The position numbers and the translations under genes are program-made. Below are positions 16,927-25,890 of a stretch of DNA of 37,582 bases, one piece after another; the first letter of the stretch is position 1; each line of letters starts with the position of its first letter. The stretch lies in NCBI GenBank assembly GCA_039924845.1, contig JBDTAC010000065.1, positions 1 through 37,582 on the forward strand, in the 5' to 3' direction. Source of the stretch: Bacteroidia bacterium. Lineage in GTDB: Bacteria > Bacteroidota > Bacteroidia > DATLTG01. Below the pieces are notes generated by a model. It saw nothing but the letters and a program-made list of their open reading frames with translations, had not been told where the DNA came from and searched no databases.

Positions 16927-16938
16927 ACTATATTTCAG

Positions 16939-16946
16939 TACCTTTG
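16939..16946 (+). promoter_or_regulatory. -7 promoter element of the MORN-type gene
   Basis: TACCTTTG, exact TAnnTTTG, 13 bases after the trxB stop and 20 before the ATG at 16967. Confidence 0.5.
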
Positions 16947-16966
16947 ACTATAACATTTTATTTTTG

Positions 16967-17728
16967 ATGATAAAAAAAATACTTTTCTGTTGCATCTTTT
17001 TCAGTTTCTCTTCTGCTTTATTTGCACAATTTAAATTTAGCGGGCAAATACCTACAGCCAAGCGTTACAAGGCATCGCAAGTAGTGGATTCTGCTTATGG
17101 GATAACCATGTACGACAAGTTAAATCCTTCTATTGGCGGAGATTCCGTTAGAAACGAAAAGGGCTATGCTGCACAAGGTCAAATTATTGATTATTACGAA
17201 GACGGAAAAATTATCCATAAAGGATATTATGTAGATGGACAACTAAAACTCTATTCCAATTATTTTGAAAATGGGCAAATTGAACGCGAATTCAAAATAG
17301 TAACAATCAAAAAATGCCACATGACTATTTTTTATAACACTGGAAAAATAAAGTCGGACATTACCTATTACAACGGACAAGTAGAAAGCGAACAAGATTT
17401 TTATCCGAATGGAAACGTTTCTTACATCGAAGAATCCGATAAAAGTTTAGAACATATTATCAAACGTGATTCGTATCTTGAAAATGGACAACCAGAATCT
17501 ACTTTCGAGTTGCGTGATGCCGATAAAAAGAAACACAAAGAATATCTATACGATAAAAAAGAATATTTCCCGAATGGCAAAGTGAGTAAATCTGGCTCTA
17601 TGAAATACGTTCCGGCAGTGAACGATTATCAGAAAGATGGCACTTGGAATTTGTACGATGAAAGCGGCAAATTAATCGAAGTGGATGATTATATAAACGG
17701 TATGTTGAACGATCAAAAAAGGCAATAA
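16967..17728 (+). CDS. secreted MORN-type repeat protein (YwqK-like)
   Basis: The 253-residue product begins at the ATG at 16967 with a signal peptide ending LFA before Gln. The mature part holds repeated strands of the MORN_2 type: YYEDGKIIHKG, YFENGQIERE, FYNTGKIKSD, FYPNGNVSY, YLENGQPEST, YFPNGKVSKS and LYDESGKLIEV, each with the aromatic, acidic or Asn, Gly and hydrophobic pattern. Similar proteins are often annotated as YwqK antitoxins, but nothing here resembles a toxin-antitoxin pair. A longer open frame reaching back to 16751 overlaps trxB and lacks a signal peptide, so it is not used. Function unknown, probably periplasmic or surface-exposed. Confidence 0.8.
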   Translation: MIKKILFCCIFFSFSSALFAQFKFSGQIPTAKRYKASQVVDSAYGITMYDKLNPSIGGDSVRNEKGYAAQGQIIDYYEDGKIIHKGYYVDGQLKLYSNYFENGQIEREFKIVTIKKCHMTIFYNTGKIKSDITYYNGQVESEQDFYPNGNVSYIEESDKSLEHIIKRDSYLENGQPESTFELRDADKKKHKEYLYDKKEYFPNGKVSKSGSMKYVPAVNDYQKDGTWNLYDESGKLIEVDDYINGMLNDQKRQ

Positions 17729-17734
17729 TCCTCT

Positions 17735-17755
17735 TCTCAAAAAATAATTTTTCAA
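17735..17755. repeat. dispersed AT palindrome copy between convergent genes
   Basis: CTCAAAAAATAATTTTTC plus AA fills the 33-base gap between the MORN-type gene and tamB, with no other terminator visible. Confidence 0.7.
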
Positions 17756-17761
17756 TCGCTT

Positions 17762-20700
17762 TTAATTCGTTGTCGTTGTTTTTTGTTTCGCAGTTTTACT
17801 CCGAAACCTACGATACAGTTCTCCCAAAGTATTAAATTCTTCTCTGTAAAAAATGCCCATACCTTGGGTAAATGGGGCATTGGAAAGTACAATGGTATTA
17901 TCGTTGGATCGATTAAAAGCTTTTACACGTAGTTTACCGTCTTCTGTAAGTTTATATTCTATGTTTACGTCGCCGACAATATTATTCGTATTTTGGGTTT
18001 GTACTGCAGCATTTCCGGCTACTCCAAAATTACCATCAATAGATACTTTGTCATTAAAAAGTTGTGTCGAAAGTGCGACTTCCAGCTCTTTACTGCTCAA
18101 TAAATCTCCCGGTCGGTAATTCACACCCACATCAAAATCATTGCTTATTTGCGAAAGCCAATTACTCAATTGATTCGACAATAACTCGCTAGAAGCCGTA
18201 GTTCCTGCATTTCCTCCTTGTGAAACACCTTGCGATTTCAATTGATCGGGTGGTACAAAACTGTTCATCACCATTAAAGAAAAAATTTGCTTATTCATTT
18301 CTTGCTCCGTAGTTAGATAGCTTTTTATCGTTTGGCGTGTTCCATCATCCACCGTTGGCAAATCAATGTCGAAAGCAATGTTCGGACTGAATAAATTTCC
18401 ACTTAAATTCAAAATACAATTGACGGGATAACGCTTTTTATACAAACCTGTTGAATCGGAAGGAAAAAATGGGCTCAGCGGTGTTTTTACTTGATAAATT
18501 GCATTTAAATTCAGATCTGCGTTGTATGGATCGCCCGACCAGCGAATGGTTCCGCCTTTTTGCAGTTTAAATTTTTTATTGATGATATTTTGTAGCGTGA
18601 ACAAATAACTCCCATCGTCAATCGTATAATCGCCATACATACTAACACTTCCGATACTATTGACCGACATTTTCAGATTTCCATTTCCATGCGCTGTAAT
18701 AATATCTCCAATTTTGGAATCAAAAATAATTTGTACTTGCGCATCTGGCGTGGCTTCTACGTTTAAATTAACTGTCAATCCATTTTGAGACGCCTTGTAA
18801 TCTTGCCCTTTTTTCACCTTCACAGAATCTTTTTTTATGAAGCGCACAAAATCATTATCACCTGCTTCTTGTGGTCCCGTCATCGGAATAAATAATTGCG
18901 TTGTGAATATTTTATGATCAAAATTTATTTTTTCTGTCTTTAAAGATGCGTCAATTGAAATATTATTCAAATAACCATAGACGTTCATTATTCCCGATCC
19001 AAAAGCGGTTCCGTAATATAGATTATCCGTATTATCAGATGTATTTAAACATAAAAATTTACTTGCCTCAATATCAAAATCTAATTGAAAATCTTTAAAA
19101 TTATTGTGAAAAACACTTCCATTTACGATGGCAGTATGCCCGTAAATATCATATAAAACAAGGCTATCTATACGAAAAGAAGTAGGATGTATTATAATAT
19201 CCTGATTGAAACTGTACGAAGTATTCAAATAATTGACGGTAACTTTTTTCGCATGGAGCGTTAATTTACCTCCCAACAAAGGATTATTTATCGCACCTTT
19301 TATCGTTACCTCTCCGCCAAATTGTCCTTTAAAATCACGGCAATAATCCTTCACAAAAGGTTCGAAAATTTGCATTTCCATGTTGTGCAAAGTCATATCC
19401 ATATCCACATTATTTGTATCTCTCGTAGGATAATAAAAGCCGGAAATAAGGATATTTTGAATACTGTCTTTACTAAAATTTCCATGCAAATAAATAGCTT
19501 GTTTTTTATCGTTCCAAAGCGTTTCTAAAACTCCATTACCAATATTTTCATTGTTCAATTTTATTTTCTGGAAATTGATGGAACTGCTAAAAACAGGATG
19601 CTCATAGATACTTGAAATAGTGGTTATGCCATCCACAGCACCATTTAATTTCAATCCACTTTTAGCTATAAACTGATTCAAATTTTCCAACCTAAATTGA
19701 GAAAGATTGATTTGTATTGCTTGCGATTTATTTTCTGAAATAAAACCATTTACGGCAATGGCTTGCTGTCCATTTCGAAACGACAAATTAGTAACGGCTA
19801 TCTGTGATGAATCTATTTTTATCTCATTGTCTTCGCTCATTTTCCAAACGGAATCAGCAATCACAATTTGAGAATGCAACAATTTAATTTTTAATTGTGG
19901 ATGTTGATCAAACAACACGAGTCCGTCAAAATTTCCGCTATACTCAATGTCATCATTGCTTTTCCAATTCAACTTCCACGTTACACTGTCATTTAAAGCA
20001 GTTGCAGATATAGCTAAATTATCAGCTCCAATGCTGTCGCTAATATCCAAACGCTGACAGCCCATTTTCATTTTTATTTTTTGTTGATCCGAAAATACTT
20101 CCGCACTCCACAACGAAATTTTCTTCCCACTCAACACTAATTGACGTGCTTTTGCATTTAAGATTATTTTTTGATCTGTACTGTTATAACTTCCATTCAC
20201 GTATGTATCTGGGCTGATTTTTAGTTTTGGAAAAAATAATTCTGTTAAAGGATTTGGCTTGTTAAAATGAACTGAATAATTAAAATTTTCAGGTTGTTGA
20301 ATGCTCTTTAATTTTAGTTTAGGAACATAAGAAGGTGCATAGTGGTTTAAAAAATTAATGATAGAGGTGGGTAATTCACTTAGCTCGAAATTCCCTTTAA
20401 TGGTGGCATCCAAAAAATCGGACGATAAAAAAACAGATTTCTTTCCATCCTTTTCCTTCTGCGATACCAAATTCAAATGCTGCATTTCGTATTGAATATT
20501 ATTCTGGATAAAAGTAGTTTTTCCGATTAAGGCTTCGCCCAATAAATCATCCTCGTTGCTACCAGTAACATTTACTGTAAGTTGAGAGGAAAGAATAGCT
20601 GGCGTTTTACTTTGTATAAAATGGAGCGCACTCAAATCGGCTCGATTAATGGTGGAAACGAAATCCGTTACCGGAATTTTTTCATTAAAATCCACATCTC

Positions 20701-22225
20701 CGTTAAAATCCATGCTTAAGTTAGTATCCCGAACAGCAAGCATTCCTTTAAACACTCTTTTCGCCAAATTTCCCGCTACATTCAGATTTTGATAATTGTA
20801 TTTATTAAACTCAATATTTTTGATAGCACCTTTAATGTTCGCCGCAATATTATCGCGCTCCAAACCTTTGCCATCCACCTGTCCATCCAAACTTATTTTT
20901 CCGAGAATTCCAATCCCTAAAAATTTTCCGATATCAAAATTATCTGACTTTATTTTTCCGCTATAAGTAGCAACGGAATTCCCCAATGGTTTTTGCATAT
21001 CAACATCGGATGAAATATTCCCGAGGTCAGTGGTAAATTTCCCGTACGCCACAAAATCTGAATAGAAACCTGAGAAATTGCCACTAAATTTAATTTTTCC
21101 GAGAAGTCCAATACTTTCAGGCACTTCCAATGTTTTTTGTTCGTTAAATGGTGGTACCGGAATTTGCTCCAAATCTTCGCGTGTGGTGGTAAGTCGGTTT
21201 ATATCCAAGTGCATATAGGTCTCAGAAAAATTCGGTAAGCCGCTCATATCAATATTTCCACTGAATTGTGTATTATCTCCGAATAAAATATTCATATTTT
21301 TTCCGCGCAAATCATTTACAGTTCCGCTAATGTCGCCCGAAACCGTTAGTGTTTTGTACATTCCTTTTAAATCGGTCGAAAAATAAGCGATGTCATTCAT
21401 CTCCAAACGCGATTTCGTAAACACCGCTTTCATCTTCACTTTATGGATAAAATCATTAAAATCGCCATATTTAGAATATTTTAAAATCAAATCAGTGGAA
21501 ATTTCACTTTGCGCAGTTTTAATCCGAAGTTGATCCAACTCCATGCCTACCGGACTCAATTTCACATAACACGCAAAATCCCGAAGTTGAAATCCTGATT
21601 TTTCAGTTGTAGAAAGATTATCAATCGTAGCCCGAATCGTATCACCAAAAAATTCCACATCGCTGATTCCCGCATGGATATTTTCAGCGTGTAAATCTGA
21701 AAAATTAATTCCCGTAGTGGTCGATGTATCGTTTCTATCTTGCAATTTAAAATCCACATTATTCAGCAACAATCCGCCAAATCTAAAATGCCAAGCGACC
21801 GCAGTAGTATCAGCTATTGTATCTTTGGAAGCAAATTCATTGATGATAAATTGTAAATTAAAATCTTTTTCTTTTTGATACGTAATTAATGCGAGTTTCG
21901 TGTTTTTCAACTCCACACTTGTTATAAAAATTTGATGTGTTTGACGATTGATATCTCCGATGCTCAACGCTAATTTTTCGGCGTATAGCAAAGTATCTTT
22001 GTGCAAATCTTCCACGTATACTTTTTCTAAAATCACTTTGTTGAAAAAACCGATATCTACCCCCCCTACTTCCACTTTGGTATGTAATTTCTCAGAATAA
22101 TAAGAGGCAATTTTTTGCGTTAGCCACGTTTGCACAGAACTTGTACGAAGCAATAAATACGCAATCAGCAACAAGAAAGCGAGCGAGCCTAAAAAGTAGA
22201 GTAATATGTTGCGTAATTTTTTGAT
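17762..22225 (-). CDS. tamB: TamB-like translocation and assembly module protein
   Basis: TamB/AsmA-like proteins span the periplasm as a long hydrophobic groove and serve lipid transport or outer-membrane biogenesis. The product is about 1487 residues: an N-terminal membrane anchor, a very long beta-rich body with recurring Gly-Asn/Asp strands, and a conserved C-terminal DUF490 domain (about 1130-1460) including TIRWSGDPYNADLNLNAIY, PNIAFDIDLP and QIFSLMVMNSFVPP. The first ATG/GTG/TTG-type start is a TTG at 22174, which would cut the membrane anchor to about nine hydrophobic residues. The frame stays open upstream to a TAA and adds IKKLRNILLYFLGSLAF, the normal TamB anchor, with only ATC (22225-22223), ATA or GTT-type codons available. 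The ATC is given here as the start; this is inference. It converges on the MORN-type gene and diverges from tsaD. Confidence 0.88.
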   Translation of the reverse strand: MKKLRNILLYFLGSLAFLLLIAYLLLRTSSVQTWLTQKIASYYSEKLHTKVEVGGVDIGFFNKVILEKVYVEDLHKDTLLYAEKLALSIGDINRQTHQIFITSVELKNTKLALITYQKEKDFNLQFIINEFASKDTIADTTAVAWHFRFGGLLLNNVDFKLQDRNDTSTTTGINFSDLHAENIHAGISDVEFFGDTIRATIDNLSTTEKSGFQLRDFACYVKLSPVGMELDQLRIKTAQSEISTDLILKYSKYGDFNDFIHKVKMKAVFTKSRLEMNDIAYFSTDLKGMYKTLTVSGDISGTVNDLRGKNMNILFGDNTQFSGNIDMSGLPNFSETYMHLDINRLTTTREDLEQIPVPPFNEQKTLEVPESIGLLGKIKFSGNFSGFYSDFVAYGKFTTDLGNISSDVDMQKPLGNSVATYSGKIKSDNFDIGKFLGIGILGKISLDGQVDGKGLERDNIAANIKGAIKNIEFNKYNYQNLNVAGNLAKRVFKGMLAVRDTNLSMDFNGDVDFNEKIPVTDFVSTINRADLSALHFIQSKTPAILSSQLTVNVTGSNEDDLLGEALIGKTTFIQNNIQYEMQHLNLVSQKEKDGKKSVFLSSDFLDATIKGNFELSELPTSIINFLNHYAPSYVPKLKLKSIQQPENFNYSVHFNKPNPLTELFFPKLKISPDTYVNGSYNSTDQKIILNAKARQLVLSGKKISLWSAEVFSDQQKIKMKMGCQRLDISDSIGADNLAISATALNDSVTWKLNWKSNDDIEYSGNFDGLVLFDQHPQLKIKLLHSQIVIADSVWKMSEDNEIKIDSSQIAVTNLSFRNGQQAIAVNGFISENKSQAIQINLSQFRLENLNQFIAKSGLKLNGAVDGITTISSIYEHPVFSSSINFQKIKLNNENIGNGVLETLWNDKKQAIYLHGNFSKDSIQNILISGFYYPTRDTNNVDMDMTLHNMEMQIFEPFVKDYCRDFKGQFGGEVTIKGAINNPLLGGKLTLHAKKVTVNYLNTSYSFNQDIIIHPTSFRIDSLVLYDIYGHTAIVNGSVFHNNFKDFQLDFDIEASKFLCLNTSDNTDNLYYGTAFGSGIMNVYGYLNNISIDASLKTEKINFDHKIFTTQLFIPMTGPQEAGDNDFVRFIKKDSVKVKKGQDYKASQNGLTVNLNVEATPDAQVQIIFDSKIGDIITAHGNGNLKMSVNSIGSVSMYGDYTIDDGSYLFTLQNIINKKFKLQKGGTIRWSGDPYNADLNLNAIYQVKTPLSPFFPSDSTGLYKKRYPVNCILNLSGNLFSPNIAFDIDLPTVDDGTRQTIKSYLTTEQEMNKQIFSLMVMNSFVPPDQLKSQGVSQGGNAGTTASSELLSNQLSNWLSQISNDFDVGVNYRPGDLLSSKELEVALSTQLFNDKVSIDGNFGVAGNAAVQTQNTNNIVGDVNIEYKLTEDGKLRVKAFNRSNDNTIVLSNAPFTQGMGIFYREEFNTLGELYRRFRSKTAKQKTTTTN

Positions 22226-22232
22226 AACTTTG
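22225..22232 (+). promoter_or_regulatory. tsaD -7 promoter element
   Basis: TAACTTTG, exact match, 60 bases before the tsaD ATG. It overlaps by one base the proposed tamB initiation codon on the other strand. No -33 with normal spacing. Confidence 0.5.
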
Positions 22233-22259
22233 GTCTTTTATTCTGTATTTATTTTCTTT

Positions 22260-22281
22260 TTTGCCTTGTGAGCAAGGCAAA
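22260..22281. promoter_or_regulatory. perfect 9-bp inverted repeat between tamB and tsaD
   Basis: TTTGCCTTG, loop TGAG, CAAGGCAAA. It ends 10 bases before the tsaD ATG and overlaps the tamB -7 element. It can act as an RNA hairpin in the tsaD leader or as a protein-binding operator. Confidence 0.6.
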
Positions 22282-22285
22282 GTTA
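22278..22285 (-). promoter_or_regulatory. tamB -7 promoter element
   Basis: TAACTTTG on the minus strand, exact match, about 53 bases before the proposed tamB start. The two -7 elements of tamB and tsaD are identical and face each other, so the two leaders overlap. Confidence 0.5.
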
Positions 22286-22291
22286 CACATT

Positions 22292-23320
22292 ATGACGCAG
22301 TCAACGATAATAATTTTAGGAATTGAATCTTCTTGCGATGATACCGCAGCTGCTGTGATTGTTGATGGCAAATTGCTTGCCAATTGTATCGCCAATCAAA
22401 AAATTCACGAATCTTACGGCGGCGTGGTTCCAGAATTAGCTTCCAGAGCGCATCAGCAAAATATTATTCCGGTAGTAGACGAAGCACTTAAAAAAGCCAA
22501 TGTCAAAAAAACAGATTTAGCCGCTGTTGCGTATACGCGTGGTCCCGGATTAATTGGTTCTTTATTGGTCGGTGCGTCTTTCGCTAAAGGTTTTTCGCTC
22601 GGTTTAAACATTCCTTTGATTGAAGTAAATCACATGCAAGCGCATATTTTAGCACACTTTATTGACGATGAAAAAAATAATTTTTCGAAGCCCGAATTTC
22701 CTTTTTTGTGCCTTACCGTTTCTGGCGGACATACACAAATTGTGCTCGTAAAGAATTATTTTGAAATGGAAATAATCGGTCAAACAATGGATGACGCTGC
22801 GGGAGAAGCTTTTGATAAAATTGCGAAAATAATTGGCTTTCCTTATCTCGGTGGCGTATTTATTGATAAATTGGCGCAAGAAGGAAATCCGTTGGCGTTT
22901 AAATTTCCGGTGCCATTGGTGCCTGATTTGAATTTTAGTTTCAGCGGATTAAAAACAGCTTTTTTATATTTCATCCAAAAACAAACAAAACTAAATCCAA
23001 ATTTTATTGAAGAACATAAAGCTGATATTTGTGCGTCTATCCAAGCAAGTATTGTCAATATCTTAACAGAAAAATTAAAAAAAGCAGCGGAACAAACGGG
23101 AATTTCTCAAATTGCAATCGCTGGCGGAGTGGCGGCGAATTCAGGATTACGAAATAAATTACACGAAATTTCAGTGCAAAAAAATTGGAAAATTTTTATT
23201 CCTCAACAAGCGTATTGCACGGATAACGCTGCAATGATTGCCATAACGGGATATTTAAAATTTCTAAAAAAAGATTTTTCAGAACAAAATGTAGCGCCAA
23301 CTGCTCGATACGATTGGTAA
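22292..23320 (+). CDS. tsaD: tRNA N6-threonylcarbamoyladenosine transferase TsaD
   Basis: Transfers threonylcarbamoyl to A37 of tRNAs that read ANN codons, together with TsaB, TsaC and TsaE. The 342-residue product opens with ILGIESSCDDT, has the metal-binding His114 and His118 in HMQAH, VSGGHTQIV, DDAAGEAFDK and GGVAANSGLR near the end. The ATG at 22292 gives this start; a GTG at 22268 lies within the leader hairpin and would add eight odd residues. Residues about 125-134 (DDEKNNFSKP) are encoded by an AT palindrome copy at 22667-22691, in the surface loop after HFI. Confidence 0.97.
   Translation: MTQSTIIILGIESSCDDTAAAVIVDGKLLANCIANQKIHESYGGVVPELASRAHQQNIIPVVDEALKKANVKKTDLAAVAYTRGPGLIGSLLVGASFAKGFSLGLNIPLIEVNHMQAHILAHFIDDEKNNFSKPEFPFLCLTVSGGHTQIVLVKNYFEMEIIGQTMDDAAGEAFDKIAKIIGFPYLGGVFIDKLAQEGNPLAFKFPVPLVPDLNFSFSGLKTAFLYFIQKQTKLNPNFIEEHKADICASIQASIVNILTEKLKKAAEQTGISQIAIAGGVAANSGLRNKLHEISVQKNWKIFIPQQAYCTDNAAMIAITGYLKFLKKDFSEQNVAPTARYDW
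22667..22691. repeat. dispersed AT palindrome copy inside tsaD
   Basis: GATGAAAAAAATAATTTTTC followed by GAAGC, read in the frame that gives Lys-Asn-Asn-Phe and avoids the TAA. Confidence 0.7.
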
Positions 23321-23327
23321 AAGGAAT

Positions 23328-23370
23328 CTTCAAAAAATAATTTTTCAAACGCGAAAAAATATTTTTCAAA
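23328..23370. repeat. two dispersed AT palindrome copies after tsaD
   Basis: CTTCAAAAAATAATTTTTC at 23328 and GCGAAAAAATATTTTTC at 23351, one base apart, directly after the tsaD stop and ahead of the RRM gene promoter. Confidence 0.7.
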
Positions 23371-23409
23371 ATCAAAATTTGATTTATTTTAAAATTGAAC
23401 ATTAAAATT

Positions 23410-23417
23410 TATATTTG
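23410..23417 (+). promoter_or_regulatory. -7 promoter element of the RRM gene
   Basis: TATATTTG, exact TAnnTTTG, only 8 bases before the ATG, so the mRNA would be nearly leaderless. Confidence 0.5.
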
Positions 23418-23425
23418 TCGTCGCT

Positions 23426-23674
23426 ATGAAACTATTTGTTGCCAACATCGAAGAATCCATCAATGAATTTGTGTTAGAAAGTATTTTCGCGCGCTTCGGC
23501 GAAGTTATTTCCACCAAAATTGTGTACGATCGAATTACGTACGAATCGAAAGGTTACGCTTTTGTGGAAATGGCGAAAAAAGAAGATGCTTTAAAAGCCA
23601 TCGAAAGCCTTAACGACAAGGATTTAAAAGGAAAAAAATTAGTGATTAAAGAAGCTGACGAAAAAAGACGCTAA
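23426..23674 (+). CDS. small RNA-binding protein with one RRM domain
   Basis: The 82-residue product is a single RRM with the two RNP motifs: LFVANI (3-8, RNP2) and KGYAFVEM (about 42-49, RNP1). Spacing and the closing strand KLVIKEADEKRR fit the Rbp-type RNA-binding proteins found in Bacteroidota and cyanobacteria, which bind single-stranded RNA. It is a stand-alone gene that converges on the VWA gene. Targets are unknown; a role in post-transcriptional control is inference from the family. Confidence 0.9.
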   Translation: MKLFVANIEESINEFVLESIFARFGEVISTKIVYDRITYESKGYAFVEMAKKEDALKAIESLNDKDLKGKKLVIKEADEKRR

Positions 23675-23695
23675 GTTTTTTTCTCAAAAAAGGTA

Positions 23696-23720
23696 CTTCG
23701 AAAAATTATTTTTTTGAAGC
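23696..23720. repeat. dispersed AT palindrome, full-length form with CTTC/GAAG arms
   Basis: CTTCGAAAAATTATTTTTTTG plus AAGC lies between convergent genes, ending three bases before the VWA gene stop codon. Confidence 0.75.
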
Positions 23721-23722
23721 GA

Positions 23723-25813
23723 TTAATACGCACCATTTCTTTTTCGCAAAAACCATTCTGCACTCAGTAAAAATAAAAGGAGAAAAAATACTGCTTTCAA
23801 ATCTACCAAATCAGAAAGTTTTTTTTCGGAATACACTACCGATTTTAAATCGTCGCGTTTGTCCAATGCGTCGGAAATTTTCTGCAAGTCTTGCGGATAC
23901 ACCATTTCGCCGTCGTGCGAATGCGCCAATTGATACAACAATTGATGATCCGCTACCGCGTTTACCGCTTCGATGTGCAAAGGATTAATTACAAATGCAC
24001 CGCGTTTCGAATACATTTTATCGCCCACTTTTGTAGTGGCTTCGTACGTGTAATTTCCAGTCGGCAATTCGCCTGCTTCCAAATGATACGCATTGGAAGT
24101 TTTACTGAATGTAAAATCAAATTTCTTGGTAGCATCGTTTGTAAAATGAATCAATACATCACCTCCATTTATCAACTCGTAACTTTGGTTATACACTTCT
24201 GCATCCATTGTTATTGGCTCATCTTCGTTAAAAGTATGATTGGCATTGATGCGAAAAAAACTTTTGTCTTCTTTCACTAATAAATACTGTATGGTTTTAT
24301 CAATTAATTCTTGAAAAAAATCAAAATTGGAATTGTCAGAGTAATCGTGTAAACGCCATTTCCACAAACCTTCTCCAGCAATTATTGCATTTTTTTTATC
24401 TGCATTTTGATTGAAAACAATCAATGGATTCTGAGTAGTAATTGCGCCATTTTTTTGATAAAACAAAACGTTGGCAGCCGCGCCCATTCTATAATTTCCG
24501 AAAGGAGATTTCATTGCAGGCAGCTCCGAAAAATAATTTTTGAACGCATCGCTCAGCGTAAAAAGCGTAAAGTTTTCATCGTAAGAAATCGTGATTTCAT
24601 CTGTTTGAGAAGTCAGAGAAGATATATTTAAACCAGTCTGTAAGGCATTAAATTCGGGCAAAGCAGAACGTGAACCTACAATATAAATCACCGGAATATG
24701 TTGCTCTTCTATTTTTTTCAACAATGGAATTGATTTATTTTTTAAGGAAGGCAATTGATCTAAAATCACCAAATTATACGCCGCCAAAGGTTTCGTAAAA
24801 TCGCTCAATAAATAAACTTCCGCTTCGTAATTTTGATTTGCATCAATGGCTTGTTTCAGCGCACCCATGTCAGGATCTGGCGCATCCGAAAGTAATAACA
24901 CTTTTTGCTTTTCATCTACCACTTCCACAAAAACATCTTGTGAATTGTTTTCTAAATTCGTTTCGCCATTTGCTTCCGTAAGCGCGATGTGATAGCGTTG
25001 TGTGCCTTTTTCATCCGCATTTAATTCTACCGGAACATTTAAATGAAAAGAATTATCCGAAATAAATATGGGTTTCGTAAATAAAACTTGTTTATTTTTT
25101 GTAACAGTCAGTGTGCTCGTTTCGCCCTTTAACTGATTGGCTTGCAAAACAATTTCCAACGGAAAAGTATTTCCCAGAAAAGCGATTTTGTTGTGTTCTA
25201 CTTTTTGTAAAACGAGGTCTTTTTTTACGGTCGTATCTCCCATCGCAACCGTGTAAATTGGTACTTTTATTTTTTCGGAAGCGTAAATCGGATTACTGCC
25301 TTTGTTGTAAATTCCGTCGGATGCAATAATAACTGCGCCCAAATTTCTATTCTTAAAACGATCGTTTATTTCGCCGAAAAGCGCAGCCATATCTGTTTCC
25401 TTTTCATTGAATTGATAATTGATATTTTGCGTGATTTTCTCTCCAAAAGAATATGTTTCAACCGTGTATTTATCAGACAAATGCGCAATTAGTTTTTGAA
25501 GATTTTCTTTGTATTGATTCTTGTAAAAAGAAGAATCTTTTGTCAGTATTAAAGAATAAGAATTATCCTGAGCAATAACAATAATAGGTTTTTCGGTAGT
25601 TCGAGAAGTATCTTTTAAGAGTGGAGATAAAAGTAAAAATGCTAAAAAAGAAACCGTCAAAAAACGAAATGATGCGGTTAAAATTAAAATTGTTTTCGAA
25701 AATGCGTACGTGCCTTTTTCTCGGAAATACAAAGCAAAAGAATACAAAGCACCAAGCAAAATGCAAAAAATGCTGAACCACAAAGGATATTCGGTGATGA
25801 TGGTAAATCCCAT
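23723..25813 (-). CDS. VWA-like membrane protein
   Basis: The 696-residue protein has two N-terminal membrane segments (about 10-30 and 40-63), a large periplasmic region and a C-terminal membrane segment ending in WFLRKRNGAY. A von Willebrand A-like fold follows the second segment: IVIAQDNSYS contains a MIDAS-type DxSxS (Asp83, Ser85, Ser87) and IIASDGIYNKG carries the further Asp. After this come Ig-like beta domains and a glutamine-amidotransferase-like region (VLLLSDAPDPDMGALKQAI). The architecture resembles BatA/BatB-neighbour proteins of Bacteroidota of unknown function. It follows fabG on the same strand by 77 bases with two AT palindromes between. Confidence 0.8.
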   Translation of the reverse strand: MGFTIITEYPLWFSIFCILLGALYSFALYFREKGTYAFSKTILILTASFRFLTVSFLAFLLLSPLLKDTSRTTEKPIIVIAQDNSYSLILTKDSSFYKNQYKENLQKLIAHLSDKYTVETYSFGEKITQNINYQFNEKETDMAALFGEINDRFKNRNLGAVIIASDGIYNKGSNPIYASEKIKVPIYTVAMGDTTVKKDLVLQKVEHNKIAFLGNTFPLEIVLQANQLKGETSTLTVTKNKQVLFTKPIFISDNSFHLNVPVELNADEKGTQRYHIALTEANGETNLENNSQDVFVEVVDEKQKVLLLSDAPDPDMGALKQAIDANQNYEAEVYLLSDFTKPLAAYNLVILDQLPSLKNKSIPLLKKIEEQHIPVIYIVGSRSALPEFNALQTGLNISSLTSQTDEITISYDENFTLFTLSDAFKNYFSELPAMKSPFGNYRMGAAANVLFYQKNGAITTQNPLIVFNQNADKKNAIIAGEGLWKWRLHDYSDNSNFDFFQELIDKTIQYLLVKEDKSFFRINANHTFNEDEPITMDAEVYNQSYELINGGDVLIHFTNDATKKFDFTFSKTSNAYHLEAGELPTGNYTYEATTKVGDKMYSKRGAFVINPLHIEAVNAVADHQLLYQLAHSHDGEMVYPQDLQKISDALDKRDDLKSVVYSEKKLSDLVDLKAVFFLLLFLLSAEWFLRKRNGAY

Positions 25814-25831
25814 TTCAGATAAATTGCACAG

Positions 25832-25884
25832 TAGAAAAATAATTTTTCAATAAAATTTCGGCTTCGAAAAAATAATTTTTCAAA
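25832..25884. repeat. two dispersed AT palindrome copies between fabG and the VWA gene
   Basis: GAAAAATAATTTTTC at 25834 and GCTTCGAAAAAATAATTTTT at 25861. Confidence 0.7.
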
Positions 25885-25890
25885 TCGTTT

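Noticed and set aside
16967-17728. Antitoxin of a toxin-antitoxin pair (the usual YwqK database label)
   Set aside because: The protein is secreted and made of MORN-type repeats, and no toxin-like gene is adjacent.
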